Assembly: GCA_014925825.1 (NCBI GenBank) | Contig: JACGCK010000277.1 | Span: 1-52,607, forward strand | Direction: 5' to 3' | Origin: Pholiota molesta | Taxonomy: Eukaryota; Basidiomycota; Agaricomycetes; Agaricales; Strophariaceae | DNA length: 52,607 nt | Shown: one piece after another, positions 22,883 to 32,415 of the stretch | Numbering within the stretch: position 1 is the first letter of the stretch | Layout of the letters: every line of letters starts with the position of its first letter | Made by a program: the position numbers and the translations under genes | Notes under the pieces: model-generated | The model's database searches: none | Seen by the model: the letters and a program-made list of their open reading frames with translations, nothing else | What the model was told of the DNA's origin: nothing

Positions 22883-23187
22883 CTGCGGGACGGAGAAAAA
22901 GCGTCAGTAATCCGCCTTATCCAAAAGTTCCAAATCCAAGAATCCAAGAATCCAGATTCCCAGCCCAAAGCACACCCAACACCCCCTCCACCCGCACCGC
23001 CCACCTTCCCCAAACCACACCCACCACCCCGCCCACCCAAAAAACTTCCCCCACCCAAACGTCATCCACACCCCCCCCTCCCAATCCACCCCTCCCCCTC
23101 CTCCCACCCCTCCAATCCTCGCACAAGCTCCTCCCGCACCCCACCAGCAACGACGGAGACCACAGAATACAGGGACATAAGCTCACC
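22883..23187 (-). other. 5' untranslated intron of the RPL25 gene (predicted)
   Basis: A good acceptor (CCCGCAG) lies 10 nt upstream of the RPL25 ATG and a consensus donor (AAG|GTGAGC) at 23187/23186, which would define a 304-nt intron in the leader (23186-22883). It contains a strongly strand-biased tract, C-rich on the plus strand (about 22975-23110). Leader introns are common in fungal ribosomal protein genes. The promoter would lie above about 23,230. This is inference from splice signals only. Confidence 0.45.
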
Positions 23188-23541
23188 TTGAGGCTTGACG
23201 GTGTGTGAGGCGACCTCGGGGGGGTGCTGGGGTGCGCTGATGGTGGATGGGAGGCGTGGGAGAGTAGAGGGCCGGTGGTGATGCCCGGCGGGCCGGTTGC
23301 GATCGGGATGGGCGCGCGTCCACCGTTCCTCTCTGAGTCTCTCCTCGCACTTGCACAGTCTGTGCTCTACTCTCCGGATGGATGCCAACCACGCACATAT
23401 TCAAAGACATCAAACCCTCGCGTTGAAACCATATCTCCATGAGTGATTCTTTGTCTTGTCTTTTTGCTATCCAATTTTGTCCGTCGAGGCATTCGCGCGG
23501 GCAGATCGCGTGTAGTTATCGCTGAATTCTCGACCCGCCGC

Positions 23542-24645
23542 GTTCGGTTCCTCTCCTTGTGCTTGCACTGTTCCGTGACGTCGCTGTCCTATCCTGTCCA
23601 GTCCTATCCGGTACTCTAGGCTGGCCAAACCAAATCACATCCAATCTCAGCAACCGCGGAATCTCGTTCGTACAAGAATTTTTAAGCAATAAGATTGGGA
23701 GGTATCCTTTGCAGCACACCCTCTATATAAAGGACCTACTATGATATCCCCCATTCTCGCGCATATCCAAGAACTATTTCTCTTCCACAACCCGAAAATC
23801 CAATAAACAAACCCATCGCCATCTGCAGAGTAGGACACTACACCGCGAGCGGAGCAGAATCTAAAGAATTTGGATTTGACATTAATTGAACGCGATGGCT
23901 TGGTATCTTTGCTCTTTTGCGTGAGAGGCATTTACAAGGTGGTTACGTATATTCATGCGTTATGGCATTACAAGTCCAGTGGAATAGAAGCGTCGATGAG
24001 AGATTCAAGGTACTCCTATGAAGCACTTGTGTTCTTTAGCATTACTTCGACATATCTATCCTTTTTTCCCTACGACGACCACGAACAGTCCCTTAGTACC
24101 ACCGCACCTCAACGAACGGGCACTCCGGGCTCCTCACATCTCGAATATCCAATAAACATACCCGTCACCATGTAAGGAACTCCTCCCTCGAAATCTCTCG
24201 CCGACGCGTCATGGATGCCGCTGGAATTGCTTATAACGACATGATCCATGAATTTCATAGCTTGTAAATGCCGATCACGCTGAGCGCAAAGACACCAAGC
24301 CATTGCGCCAAATCAACCTCAAATCTCTACCCCGCTCGAGGTGTAGTGTCCTACTCTCCTGTTCGGATCCTCTCCTTGTGCTTACCCTATCCCGTAGTAA
24401 TGTCGCCCTATCCTGTCTTATCCTGTGCTCTGGGCTGGCCGCACCTGTACACGCCTGCTCCGTGTCTGTCCACCTCTGCGCTCTTTTATACAGCGCCTTT
24501 AGCCAATTCAAATCACATCCAATCTCAGCAACCGCGGAATCTGGTTCGTACAAGAACATTCCAGGGAATAAGAATAGGAGATTTGTTTGCAGAACACCCT
24601 CTATATGAGGGACCTACTATGGCGACTATGATAACCTCCATGCTC
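23542..24645. repeat. Duplicated and inverted intergenic block
   Basis: The segment at 23542-23757 is repeated in the same orientation at 24361-24645 (shared words include CCTCTCCTTGTGCTT, ATCACATCCAATCTCAGCAA, CCGCGGAATCT, CACCCTCTATAT and GGACCTACTATG); the second copy carries an insert near 24440-24500. Between them, 23827-23935 is partly the reverse complement of 24266-24357 (shared core GTAGGACACTACACC...GATGGCTTGGT). A third word, ATCCAATAAACA, occurs at about 23799 and 24140. No gene was found between 23190 and 24944. A TATATAA motif lies in the first copy. Confidence 0.65.
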
Positions 24646-26158
24646 GCGCGTGTTTAAAGACGTGACTTGGCCGCCATCAGAATTACAGCGACGTGGTGCA
24701 TGAAATACTGTGAAAGATCCCACCGTCCAAGATTCTGCCCCGCTCATGGTTAATCTAGCCTCTGATCAAGCATTCGCGTTCGGTTGCAATGATTCTTGTC
24801 CTTTAACCCATTTGTCTCGTGTCGGACATCAATGTTCTACAGTTGGAATGGTATTTTCAAGGTGCTGTAAGTAATAGAACTAATACCAACTACTTCATTG
24901 CATAAATACACACAAACTCTACATGTATTTTGTAGGTCGTGAGTCTACAAGTAAATAGTACGTAGCTCGATCCCATGCTCTCCAAGTTCGCTTTTCTGTA
25001 TTTCGTACGAATGGGGTATATTGGCCTTGATATCAAATCGAACAGGCGTGGCTGTCTGTATTCTTTGGAGCGTGCCATGCTGCATAGAAAAACACAATGC
25101 AAAGCCTGTCGAACGCGGCAAAGACACACCGACGTCCCATTCATTGAAATTCAAGAGTCCAAAAACAATGCTGCATCGGGAACCTCTATCAGTAGAGCTC
25201 CAACCAGTACTATTCGCGCAGGAAAGCGAAAGACTGGCCGTATCCAAAACATTATAGAGCCGAGGAAATGAATAAGCCATAGAGATATGTGGATTGAAAT
25301 ATGTTGCCAAATCAATATCGGCTCTGGCATAAAACATTCCAATACTAGACCAAGGTGCGTCTGGCGAGGACACAGACATTGAAATAGCAGGCATCAAAAG
25401 GATTGAAACGTGCAGTCCCAAATGTGTCAATGTTACAGGGATGCGAGGAGTGGGCCAGTAGATACGTTCGCGTGATCGCTGGAGAAATTGTTCTGGATGG
25501 GTTGGGATGCAGGAAGATACTGTGCTGGAGCTGGGGCTCCGCCTGGTAAAGCCCCAGTTCAGAATTTCATACACAGACCCGCCGGGGAGGTTCATAATTT
25601 CCTTCAAAAGCCGAACGAACGCCCGCTCAGAGCCTTCACCATATGCAATCGAAAGGCTGACACCGAAGATCCCCATCAGAGAATAAGCAACATCCTCTTG
25701 GCGAGTCACTTGTCGGTTTGCCGCCCATTCCATCCTTTCGGATATAGGAATTTGGTGACGATGCGCCCCGAATGATCGACGATGTTGTGGTTTAATGCTT
25801 GTTGCTACAAAAATCTCATCCTCCATCACGTAGTGCTTCCCATCATGAACATTGTACATGTCTGTGGGAAGTTCCTTCCAATTTGCGCCATGGAATATGA
25901 TAGATTGTGGGGCAAGCAATTCCTGCAATGTCCAGCCGCGAGTAAACCAGACATCGCTATGCATGTGTGAGAGTGATGTGGTTTGCGCGAGGTAGGCAAT
26001 GCAAACAGTCGCGTCGGCGTACCAAGCGTACATGGAGCGGATCGATTCGTCGAGCTCGGCGCTGCTGTCCTTATTGATACAGATTGTATCCATCCAACCG
26101 AAAGTAATTTTGTGATTTGTAGCTGCGATTCTACAGAAATTGGCGAGCTTTTGATATC

Positions 26159-26400
26159 TGTTGTACGATCATGTCTATTTCCCACGCTCCCTAGTATATA
26201 GTTATATCCTCTTCACTCGATCACCTCAGTCGTCTCTTCTTCATTGACACTGAGGTACTTTCTCCTTTATTCTATCCCATAGGATTTCGTACTTACTTGA
26301 CATTACAGTCTCGTTCGGTTACTCGCCTAGGTATAGAACAATATAGTCGTCTCTTCTTCATTGACACTGAGTCTCGTTCGGTTACTCGCCTAGGTCAACA
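26159..26400 (+). repeat. 5' LTR of the copia element
   Basis: It is 242 bp with TG...CA ends. A TATATAG box lies at 26195-26201, which predicts transcription starting near 26,225-26,235. From 26228 the LTR reads: a 27-nt segment (26228-26254), a 54-nt GT...AG segment (26255-26308), a 24-nt segment (26309-26332), a 12-nt spacer, and then the 27-nt and 24-nt segments again, directly fused (26345-26371 and 26372-26395), followed by CAACA. The fusion matches removal of the 54-nt segment as an intron. Confidence 0.95.
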
Positions 26401-26411
26401 GGTTATGGGCC
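26401..26411 (+). promoter_or_regulatory. Primer-binding site (initiator tRNA-Met half-tRNA type)
   Basis: GGTTATGGGCC starts directly at the end of the 5' LTR. It is complementary to the anticodon stem-loop of eukaryotic initiator tRNA-Met (GGCCCAUAACC) rather than to a tRNA 3' end. Priming from an internal tRNA fragment is known for Drosophila copia and yeast Ty5. The match is seen; its use is inferred. Confidence 0.65.
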
Positions 26412-26508
26412 TTCTTCTCGGATACTAGGTGTACCGACGGCTCTTTCTAGCTCAACTTTCATCTCGCCTTGGCTGGTTTTTATCCCGCCTTTTTCTATCT
26501 CTGGTATT

Positions 26509-29500
26509 ATGGCTTCCGACCCTGGTTTCGTGGGTTCCTCGGACCGACATGGGCATCATCGTGCAATCTCTTCCAATACTCTGGCACATCTCTACTCGGC
26601 TTATGGCCGGCCAGTGAGTCGCTCTGATTCACCGACTACCCCTATGCTACCCGGTCCCAGCCCTGCCCCTTTAATGTCCTTTTCTTCTATTTTGCATGCC
26701 TTGCCAGATACTTCGTATGACGCTTCGGCGATTCCTTTACCTCCTTCTTATTCAGGCGGGCGTACTCCGTCTTCGTCTTCTCAATTATCATATGCCGACC
26801 GTTATCCAACTAGTCGTGCACCTTCGCGTGTCGCAATTCATGCACCGCATATTTTGAATCCTCTTTCTTCATCGGTTCACCCGCCGTTAAGTGGTAATTC
26901 TTCTCCTATTCATGAACCTCGCGTTTCTTTACCTCTTGCACGTGTTTCTGGTCGCATATATACACCTTCTTCTCAATCTCAAGATCCTTTTTCTCCTACT
27001 TCCGTACGCATACATTCCCCTTCTCCTATTGCGATTCCACCCCGTGCTCCTCCCTTTTCTCCTCCTCAACGTGCCGCCTCTACTTTTTCTCCTGTTTCTC
27101 GTCGTAATCAACCTGCAGTTCGTCCTGTTCATACTCCTCTTTTTCTTCCTACGTCTTCTACCTCTACTACACCTTATCGGCGCCTTGATCCCCCAACTCC
27201 ACATCGCAACTTATACATTACACCCCAACAGTCTCGTGGTTATTCTCTTCATTCCCCTCATTCCAATCCTGTTGAAACCCCTCGTCTAGCTTCTCCTTTT
27301 GTTCTACCTCCTGATTCTCCTTTGGCTCCTGTTGTCTCAGCGACACCTTCTGTTTCTTCTCCTCCTTTACCTAATACCAAAAACATTTCTCTTCTTACGG
27401 GCAGGGCTGACTGGGGCGCTTGGCACGACGGTGTTATCACGCTTCTCTCGCATACTGGAGTCTTGAACCACGTGAATGGACCTGCGAAGCCCGGGACATA
27501 TTATCCTCCACATCTCTTGCCTACATATCCACCTACACTCTCGGATTTTCCGACTGTGGCTGAAGAGCAAGTGTCTGCGGCTTGGTGGTCTAAAGATCAA
27601 ATCGCTTCATACATCCTCCTTTCACGCATATCTGCAACTGTTCGCGGTACTGTCCCCCCCCTTGACCCTGATTCACCTATCCAACAATCAGCGCGGGATG
27701 TATATGTTCGCCTCAAACATGTATATGGGAGTGGCGATTTTGGTACGGCTATGCTTATCGCTTCGAAGCTTCGATCCTGGTACTGCGGTCCCTCTGTTTC
27801 GGTTTCGACTTTCGTCACCACTTGGCGTACTAGTCTTCTCCAAATGGATGCCGCTGGCCGTCCATTGGATCATCGTGACGCAATCGAAATGTTCTGCGCT
27901 GGTCTACCAACGAACAACTCACGATATGTCAATCTTCGTGAGACATTGGAACAGCATGTCAATCGTACACCTGATATCGATCTTCCCCCTATGGATGATC
28001 TTTTCGATGCCGTTGTTGACATTGACAGCACTCTGCAGCGTCTTCGTCCTTTGTCTACTACCTCTGCCCGTCCTCGCGCTACCAACCCCTCGACTTCTTC
28101 CACTTCTCGCAATTCTGCTTCCACTACAGCTCCCCGCGTCACCAATCCTCCTACCACTATCACTACCACCACGAAGGAACCCTGTGGAAATTGCGGCGGA
28201 TTACACCCGACTCCCGATTGTTACCAGAAAGGGGGTGCAATGGAAGGTCGCCGTGACGAAGTCCTTTCCCGATGCGCTTTTCGTACGAAAGCCCAAGCTC
28301 ATGTCGCTCTTCCCGATGGCGATCCCCCCGAACCTTCGAGCGACCCACCCGCAGACATTCAGATTGAAGACACTGTTCCCTTGCCACATGATGATTTTGT
28401 AGACACTGCATACGTGTCCGTCGCTAGCGATACCGTCAACAATGACATCTTTTTCTCATCGTATGTTTTGGCGTGTGTTAGCGAAGATCCCATCATCGAG
28501 TCTCTTGCATCAAAGGACGAACTTTTCTCTCCTACTGTGCAACCTGTGGTATTCATGTCCTGTTCTCATCTGTTCAATTCCTTGCTCGATTCCGGCTGCA
28601 CCAACCATCTTATCCGCGACCGCCGCTATTTTTGGACGTACTCTACTACGGAGACAGTTTCCATTCGTACGGCAAACTGTGGTTCGATGACTGCGCTCGG
28701 GCGTGGTGATGTGAAATTTCGCATTGTCATTGGGGATAAATCCATTCTTTGGACGTTGAAGGACTGTTTACACGCTCCAGACGTGCCGGTGAACCTGTTA
28801 TCTGTGGGGGCTATGCAAGATGCCGGTGTTGATTTCCATTTCCCTGCCGGTCCTGTGGTGCGCGATACCATTCTCTACCTTCCAAAATCTCTTTCTAGCG
28901 ACTCTCGTCTTCGTGTCAGTGCTACTAGGATCAATCGTCTTTCATTTTTACAGTGCAACTTTTTAGAACCTCCTGCTCCCTTAGATCCTTTGCCGTCTGT
29001 TGCTTTTCCTGTTTTTCCAAACTCTACTCTGTCACCTGATCTCTGGCATCGACGTCTTGGACATCCTAGTCGCGAAATTACTCGTCTTGTTTTAACGAAA
29101 CCTGGCTATGCTACTGGTGTGTCATTTGTTGGCTCTTTTGACGATACTCGCTGTGTATCTTGTGTACTGGGTAAAGCTCCTCAGGCTCCTTATGCATCAC
29201 ACAACCACCGTCCTGCCGATCTTCTCGATGTTGTACATATTGACATCATGGGTCCTTTTCCTGTGGCTAGTCCGCGGAAAGGTCGTTTCCTTCTTGACAT
29301 TGTCGATGGCAAGTCCACTTTTGGACGGCTCATTGAACTTCGTCTGAAGAGCGAGTCTCATATTGAGGTTAAACGTACGATTGCTCTTTGGGAGAACCAG
29401 ACGAATCGTCGCGTCAAGGCTATTCATATGGATGGTGCGAAAGAATTCGTCGAGGGCGACCTTGGTGCTTTTCTCCGTGACTCTGGGATTGCTATACAGC

Positions 29501-30690
29501 AGACGGCGCCTTACGCTCATCAGCAGGCTGGTCTCATTGAACGACGGAATCGTACTATTCAGGATGGTGCACAAACTCTCCTTGCGGATGCGGGCTGTCC
29601 TCCATCATACTTCTTTGACGCCGCACTATGTTTTCAGTACGTCAAGAATCGTTTGCCCTCTGCTGTTCTTCCTGCTGGCGCTACACCTTTTGGCCTTATG
29701 AATGGGGGTGCCATCCCTGATCTTCAACACCTTCGTCCATTCGGCTGTCGATGCTTTCCTATCCGTCCTCCTGAACTTCGCCTCAAAGGTAGTCCTCGTC
29801 GTTTTGAAGCTATCTTCATTGGGTATGAGGAAGGTCGTGTTGGCTGGAAAGTTCGTTCGCTCACCGGGAAGTACTGGTTTTCTCGTGATGTCATTTTCAG
29901 TGAGTTAGAATCTGGATTCCCTTCTACCCCACATTTTCTCGATGACTCGCTTCCTATGGACAATGCTCTTTCTCCGTCTGATTCTTCTGTTACTGTACCT
30001 TACGCATCTTCGCCTATTATTTCTGAGGTTTCGACTTCGACCCCTCTTTTGTCTGATGATCCACTTCTTGCTCGTGTTCTTCGGTCTCGTTCTATTCCAT
30101 ATGCCGCTTTGTCTCAATCTCTTCCACAAATTGTCGATCAACGAAACGCTTTCCTTTCTTTCTGTAATATTCCCGTTTTTTGTTATCATACTGTCACTAC
30201 TATACATTCCTTTTCGCTTATAATCAGTTATCTCGGTTTCTTTCTGATTCTTTTATTTCTTTTTCTGCGCTCGAAGTTTCTACTATGGACGATTTTCATA
30301 CCTATGGTATTTCTTGCTTTCTACCTTCTCGTGACCCTTCCCTTACGGGGGTGCCCCTGGTACTTGGTTTCGCTGCTTTTTCGCCTTTCCGTCGCAAGAC
30401 GTTTAACCCAGATGTTCCGCCGGAATGTTACAAGGAGGCCATCGTTCGTCCGGATGTTCTCGTTTGGAAGGCCGCCATGCAACGCGAATACGACAGCCTC
30501 ATGGGACGCAAAGCATTCACGCCGGAACCCTTGCCAGCTGGACGCAAAGCTATTGGTGTTCGGTGGGTTTTTGATTTCAAACTCCATCCTGATCATTCCA
30601 TCATTCGAGGCAAAGAGAAAGCTCGGCTCGTTGCGCAAGGATTTGGACAGCTCCCGGAGGACTTTGGCGATACATATGCACCTGTCGTAA
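26509..30690 (+). CDS. copia Gag, protease and integrase (first reading frame)
   Basis: The frame opens at ATG 26509, 109 nt after the LTR. The first about 270 codons are Ser/Pro-rich. A Gag core follows (WGAWHDGVITLL to the LxDLPPMDDLFDAVVDID region), then a zinc knuckle CGNCGGLHPTPDC near residue 559 with spacing CX2CX3HX4C, the aspartic protease motif DSGCTNHLI near residue 694, the integrase zinc finger (WHRRLGH), and the integrase core with D at 29242 (HIDIMG), D at 29431 (HMDGAKEF) and E at 29539 (GLIERRNR). After about 30180 the frame becomes unrelated hydrophobic sequence, while reverse transcriptase continues in the -1 frame, so the true product probably leaves this frame in the overlap 30168-30690. 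Confidence 0.85.
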   Translation: MASDPGFVGSSDRHGHHRAISSNTLAHLYSAYGRPVSRSDSPTTPMLPGPSPAPLMSFSSILHALPDTSYDASAIPLPPSYSGGRTPSSSSQLSYADRYPTSRAPSRVAIHAPHILNPLSSSVHPPLSGNSSPIHEPRVSLPLARVSGRIYTPSSQSQDPFSPTSVRIHSPSPIAIPPRAPPFSPPQRAASTFSPVSRRNQPAVRPVHTPLFLPTSSTSTTPYRRLDPPTPHRNLYITPQQSRGYSLHSPHSNPVETPRLASPFVLPPDSPLAPVVSATPSVSSPPLPNTKNISLLTGRADWGAWHDGVITLLSHTGVLNHVNGPAKPGTYYPPHLLPTYPPTLSDFPTVAEEQVSAAWWSKDQIASYILLSRISATVRGTVPPLDPDSPIQQSARDVYVRLKHVYGSGDFGTAMLIASKLRSWYCGPSVSVSTFVTTWRTSLLQMDAAGRPLDHRDAIEMFCAGLPTNNSRYVNLRETLEQHVNRTPDIDLPPMDDLFDAVVDIDSTLQRLRPLSTTSARPRATNPSTSSTSRNSASTTAPRVTNPPTTITTTTKEPCGNCGGLHPTPDCYQKGGAMEGRRDEVLSRCAFRTKAQAHVALPDGDPPEPSSDPPADIQIEDTVPLPHDDFVDTAYVSVASDTVNNDIFFSSYVLACVSEDPIIESLASKDELFSPTVQPVVFMSCSHLFNSLLDSGCTNHLIRDRRYFWTYSTTETVSIRTANCGSMTALGRGDVKFRIVIGDKSILWTLKDCLHAPDVPVNLLSVGAMQDAGVDFHFPAGPVVRDTILYLPKSLSSDSRLRVSATRINRLSFLQCNFLEPPAPLDPLPSVAFPVFPNSTLSPDLWHRRLGHPSREITRLVLTKPGYATGVSFVGSFDDTRCVSCVLGKAPQAPYASHNHRPADLLDVVHIDIMGPFPVASPRKGRFLLDIVDGKSTFGRLIELRLKSESHIEVKRTIALWENQTNRRVKAIHMDGAKEFVEGDLGAFLRDSGIAIQQTAPYAHQQAGLIERRNRTIQDGAQTLLADAGCPPSYFFDAALCFQYVKNRLPSAVLPAGATPFGLMNGGAIPDLQHLRPFGCRCFPIRPPELRLKGSPRRFEAIFIGYEEGRVGWKVRSLTGKYWFSRDVIFSELESGFPSTPHFLDDSLPMDNALSPSDSSVTVPYASSPIISEVSTSTPLLSDDPLLARVLRSRSIPYAALSQSLPQIVDQRNAFLSFCNIPVFCYHTVTTIHSFSLIISYLGFFLILLFLFLRSKFLLWTIFIPMVFLAFYLLVTLPLRGCPWYLVSLLFRLSVARRLTQMFRRNVTRRPSFVRMFSFGRPPCNANTTASWDAKHSRRNPCQLDAKLLVFGGFLISNSILIIPSFEAKRKLGSLRKDLDSSRRTLAIHMHLS

Positions 30691-32072
30691 AGCTCGTCAG
30701 TATCCGCATTATCCTAGCCTGGGCTGCAACGAATGATCACGAGATCATGGCTTTCGATGTCAAGACAGCTTTCTTGCACGCGCTTTTTACTCCTGACGAA
30801 CGACCCCAATATATCAAGCAGATTCCGGGATTTCTCCTCGAGGATCCTACGCTTGTTCTTCGTCTTTGGGTTTCGCTCTATGGTCTGCGCCAGTCCGCTT
30901 GTAAATGGTACCGTTTACTTGCTTCGCGGTTGAAGGCTTTGGGTTTAGTGCGTTGCGAGGTCGATCACGCTGTGTTCTTTGGTCGATGGGACTCTCCACC
31001 TCATCCTTCAATACCTCCGCCACCTCCTGGTGAACGTCTCTTCTTGATTGTCCCTGTCCACGTTGACGATGGCTTGGTCGTTACGAACTCTCGTCCTCTC
31101 TATGCCTGGTTTATCAAATCACTCTTGGCTACCATAGAGATCGTCGACTTGGGTCCTGCGTCACTGTACCTTGGCATGCGCATTACTCGTGATCGTCCGG
31201 CTAGGAAGCTTTGGCTGTCCCAACGTGGTTTGATCTCTGATCTTCTTGATCAATGGGGTATGTCTGATGCGACGCCGTCCAATAATCCTATGCCTACGCC
31301 TCTTGCGAAACTTCCTGATGCTCCCGATAACGCTTTGCCTGGCCTTCTAGATGCGGATCTAAAGCTCTTCTACCAACGGATCGTCGGAACGGCTACGTAT
31401 CTTGGAATGACTACCCATCCTGAAGTAGCTCCCACCGCCTTAGCTCTTTCGCAGTTTAACGCCAATCCTACCCGTACTCATATGCTGGCTGCGAAAGGTC
31501 TTCTGCGTTACTTGGTTGGGGCTCTTGACACCGCGCTACAATTTCCAGCGCCATCAGATGACATCCCTATTACCGTTCGCCCTTATCTTCAGGCTTGTGG
31601 GCTCTCTGATGCGGATTGGGCTTCTGACGTTCAGGACCGGAAAAGTGTTTCTGGGTTTTCGTTCTACATCTACGGCAGTCTGGTGTCTTGGTCTTCTTCG
31701 AAGCAGAAAGCAGTCTCGACGTCATCTACAGAATCCGAATACTACGCTATGGCTCATGCTATGAAGGAGGCTCTATGGATTCGCACGTTCATGAGTATCT
31801 TGGACTTTCCACTGCCTCAGCCGTTCCCATTGCTCTGCGATAACCAAAGTACTATTCGCCAGCTCAATAATCCTGACACCGTCAATGCTTCAAAGTCCAA
31901 ACACATCGATGTTAAGTACCACTTTACTCGACAGTTTATCAGTGACAAGACGTTCGATACGGTCTGGATTCCGACGGATGAAATGATTGCAGATGTGTTC
32001 ACGAAGGCATTACCAACTCCTACTTTTCTCAAACATCGGGCTTCCTTGGGGATCGTTACGGTAGATTTTTAA
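30168..32072 (+). CDS. copia reverse transcriptase and RNase H (second reading frame)
   Basis: This frame is -1 relative to the Gag-integrase frame and is open from 30168; the first plausible internal ATG is the one in STMDDFHTYG (near 30286). Reverse transcriptase motifs are complete: GVRWVFDFKL, KARLVAQGF, YAPVVKLVSIR, FDVKTAFLHA, SLYGLRQSACKWY and the catalytic VDDG near 31062. RNase H has the expected acidic residues in SDADWASD, STESEYY and CDNQST, with the terminal HIDVKYHFTR and DEMIADVFTKALP. It ends at the stop 32070-32072, about 100 bp before the 3' LTR. No stop or defect is seen in it. How it is expressed (frameshift, splicing or internal start) is not shown by the sequence. Confidence 0.9.
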   Translation, partial: YSRFLLSYCHYYTFLFAYNQLSRFLSDSFISFSALEVSTMDDFHTYGISCFLPSRDPSLTGVPLVLGFAAFSPFRRKTFNPDVPPECYKEAIVRPDVLVWKAAMQREYDSLMGRKAFTPEPLPAGRKAIGVRWVFDFKLHPDHSIIRGKEKARLVAQGFGQLPEDFGDTYAPVVKLVSIRIILAWAATNDHEIMAFDVKTAFLHALFTPDERPQYIKQIPGFLLEDPTLVLRLWVSLYGLRQSACKWYRLLASRLKALGLVRCEVDHAVFFGRWDSPPHPSIPPPPPGERLFLIVPVHVDDGLVVTNSRPLYAWFIKSLLATIEIVDLGPASLYLGMRITRDRPARKLWLSQRGLISDLLDQWGMSDATPSNNPMPTPLAKLPDAPDNALPGLLDADLKLFYQRIVGTATYLGMTTHPEVAPTALALSQFNANPTRTHMLAAKGLLRYLVGALDTALQFPAPSDDIPITVRPYLQACGLSDADWASDVQDRKSVSGFSFYIYGSLVSWSSSKQKAVSTSSTESEYYAMAHAMKEALWIRTFMSILDFPLPQPFPLLCDNQSTIRQLNNPDTVNASKSKHIDVKYHFTRQFISDKTFDTVWIPTDEMIADVFTKALPTPTFLKHRASLGIVTVDF

Positions 32073-32173
32073 TTTGGCTATTTTTTTGATTTTACATTTC
32101 TATTTTCCTTTCGTTTTCTTTACTTTCTTCTCTTGATCATGACGCTTGTTTTTCTTTCGACATGATGGGGGTG

Positions 32174-32415
32174 TGTTGTACGATCATGTCTATTTCCCAC
32201 GCTCCCTAGTATATAGTTATATCCTCTTCACTCGATCACCTCAGTCGTCTCTTCTTCATTGACACTGAGGTACTTTCTCCTTTATTCTATCCCATAGGAT
32301 TTCGTACTTACTTGACATTACAGTCTCGTTCGGTTACTCGCCTAGGTATAGAACAATATAGTCGTCTCTTCTTCATTGACACTGAGTCTCGTTCGGTTAC
32401 TCGCCTAGGTCAACA
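32174..32415 (+). repeat. 3' LTR of the copia element
   Basis: It is 242 bp and identical to the 5' LTR, including the intron-like segment (32270-32323) and the fused second copy (32360-32410). A purine-rich stretch (GATGGGGGTG, 32164-32173) directly upstream fits the polypurine tract that primes plus-strand synthesis. Confidence 0.95.

Larger units (their letters stand above)
26159..32415 (+). mobile_element. Complete Ty1/copia LTR retrotransposon (6,257 bp)
   Basis: The element begins TGTTGTACG and ends GGTCAACA, with 242-bp LTRs at both ends that are identical as far as I can compare them base by base. It is flanked by the 5-bp duplication ATATC (26154-26158 and 32416-32420). Between the LTRs are a primer-binding site, gag, protease, integrase, reverse transcriptase and RNase H in the copia order (integrase before reverse transcriptase). 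Identical LTRs mean insertion was recent. It lies on the plus strand inside the last exon of a minus-strand HET gene. The only visible defect is that the coding region is in two overlapping frames. Confidence 0.95.

Noticed and set aside
22682..23208. Proline-rich plus-strand frames
   Set aside because: They are antisense to RPL25 exon 2 and its C-rich leader intron and are explained by composition.
30164..30227. Intron (GTAATA...AATCAG) joining the two copia frames
   Set aside because: Removing these 64 nt leads into the third frame and an immediate TGA, not into the reverse transcriptase frame.
30180..30690. Membrane-protein-like tail of the copia integrase frame (SFSLIISYLGFFLILLFLFL)
   Set aside because: It is read in the wrong frame over the linker and reverse transcriptase start; an envelope-like function is not supported.
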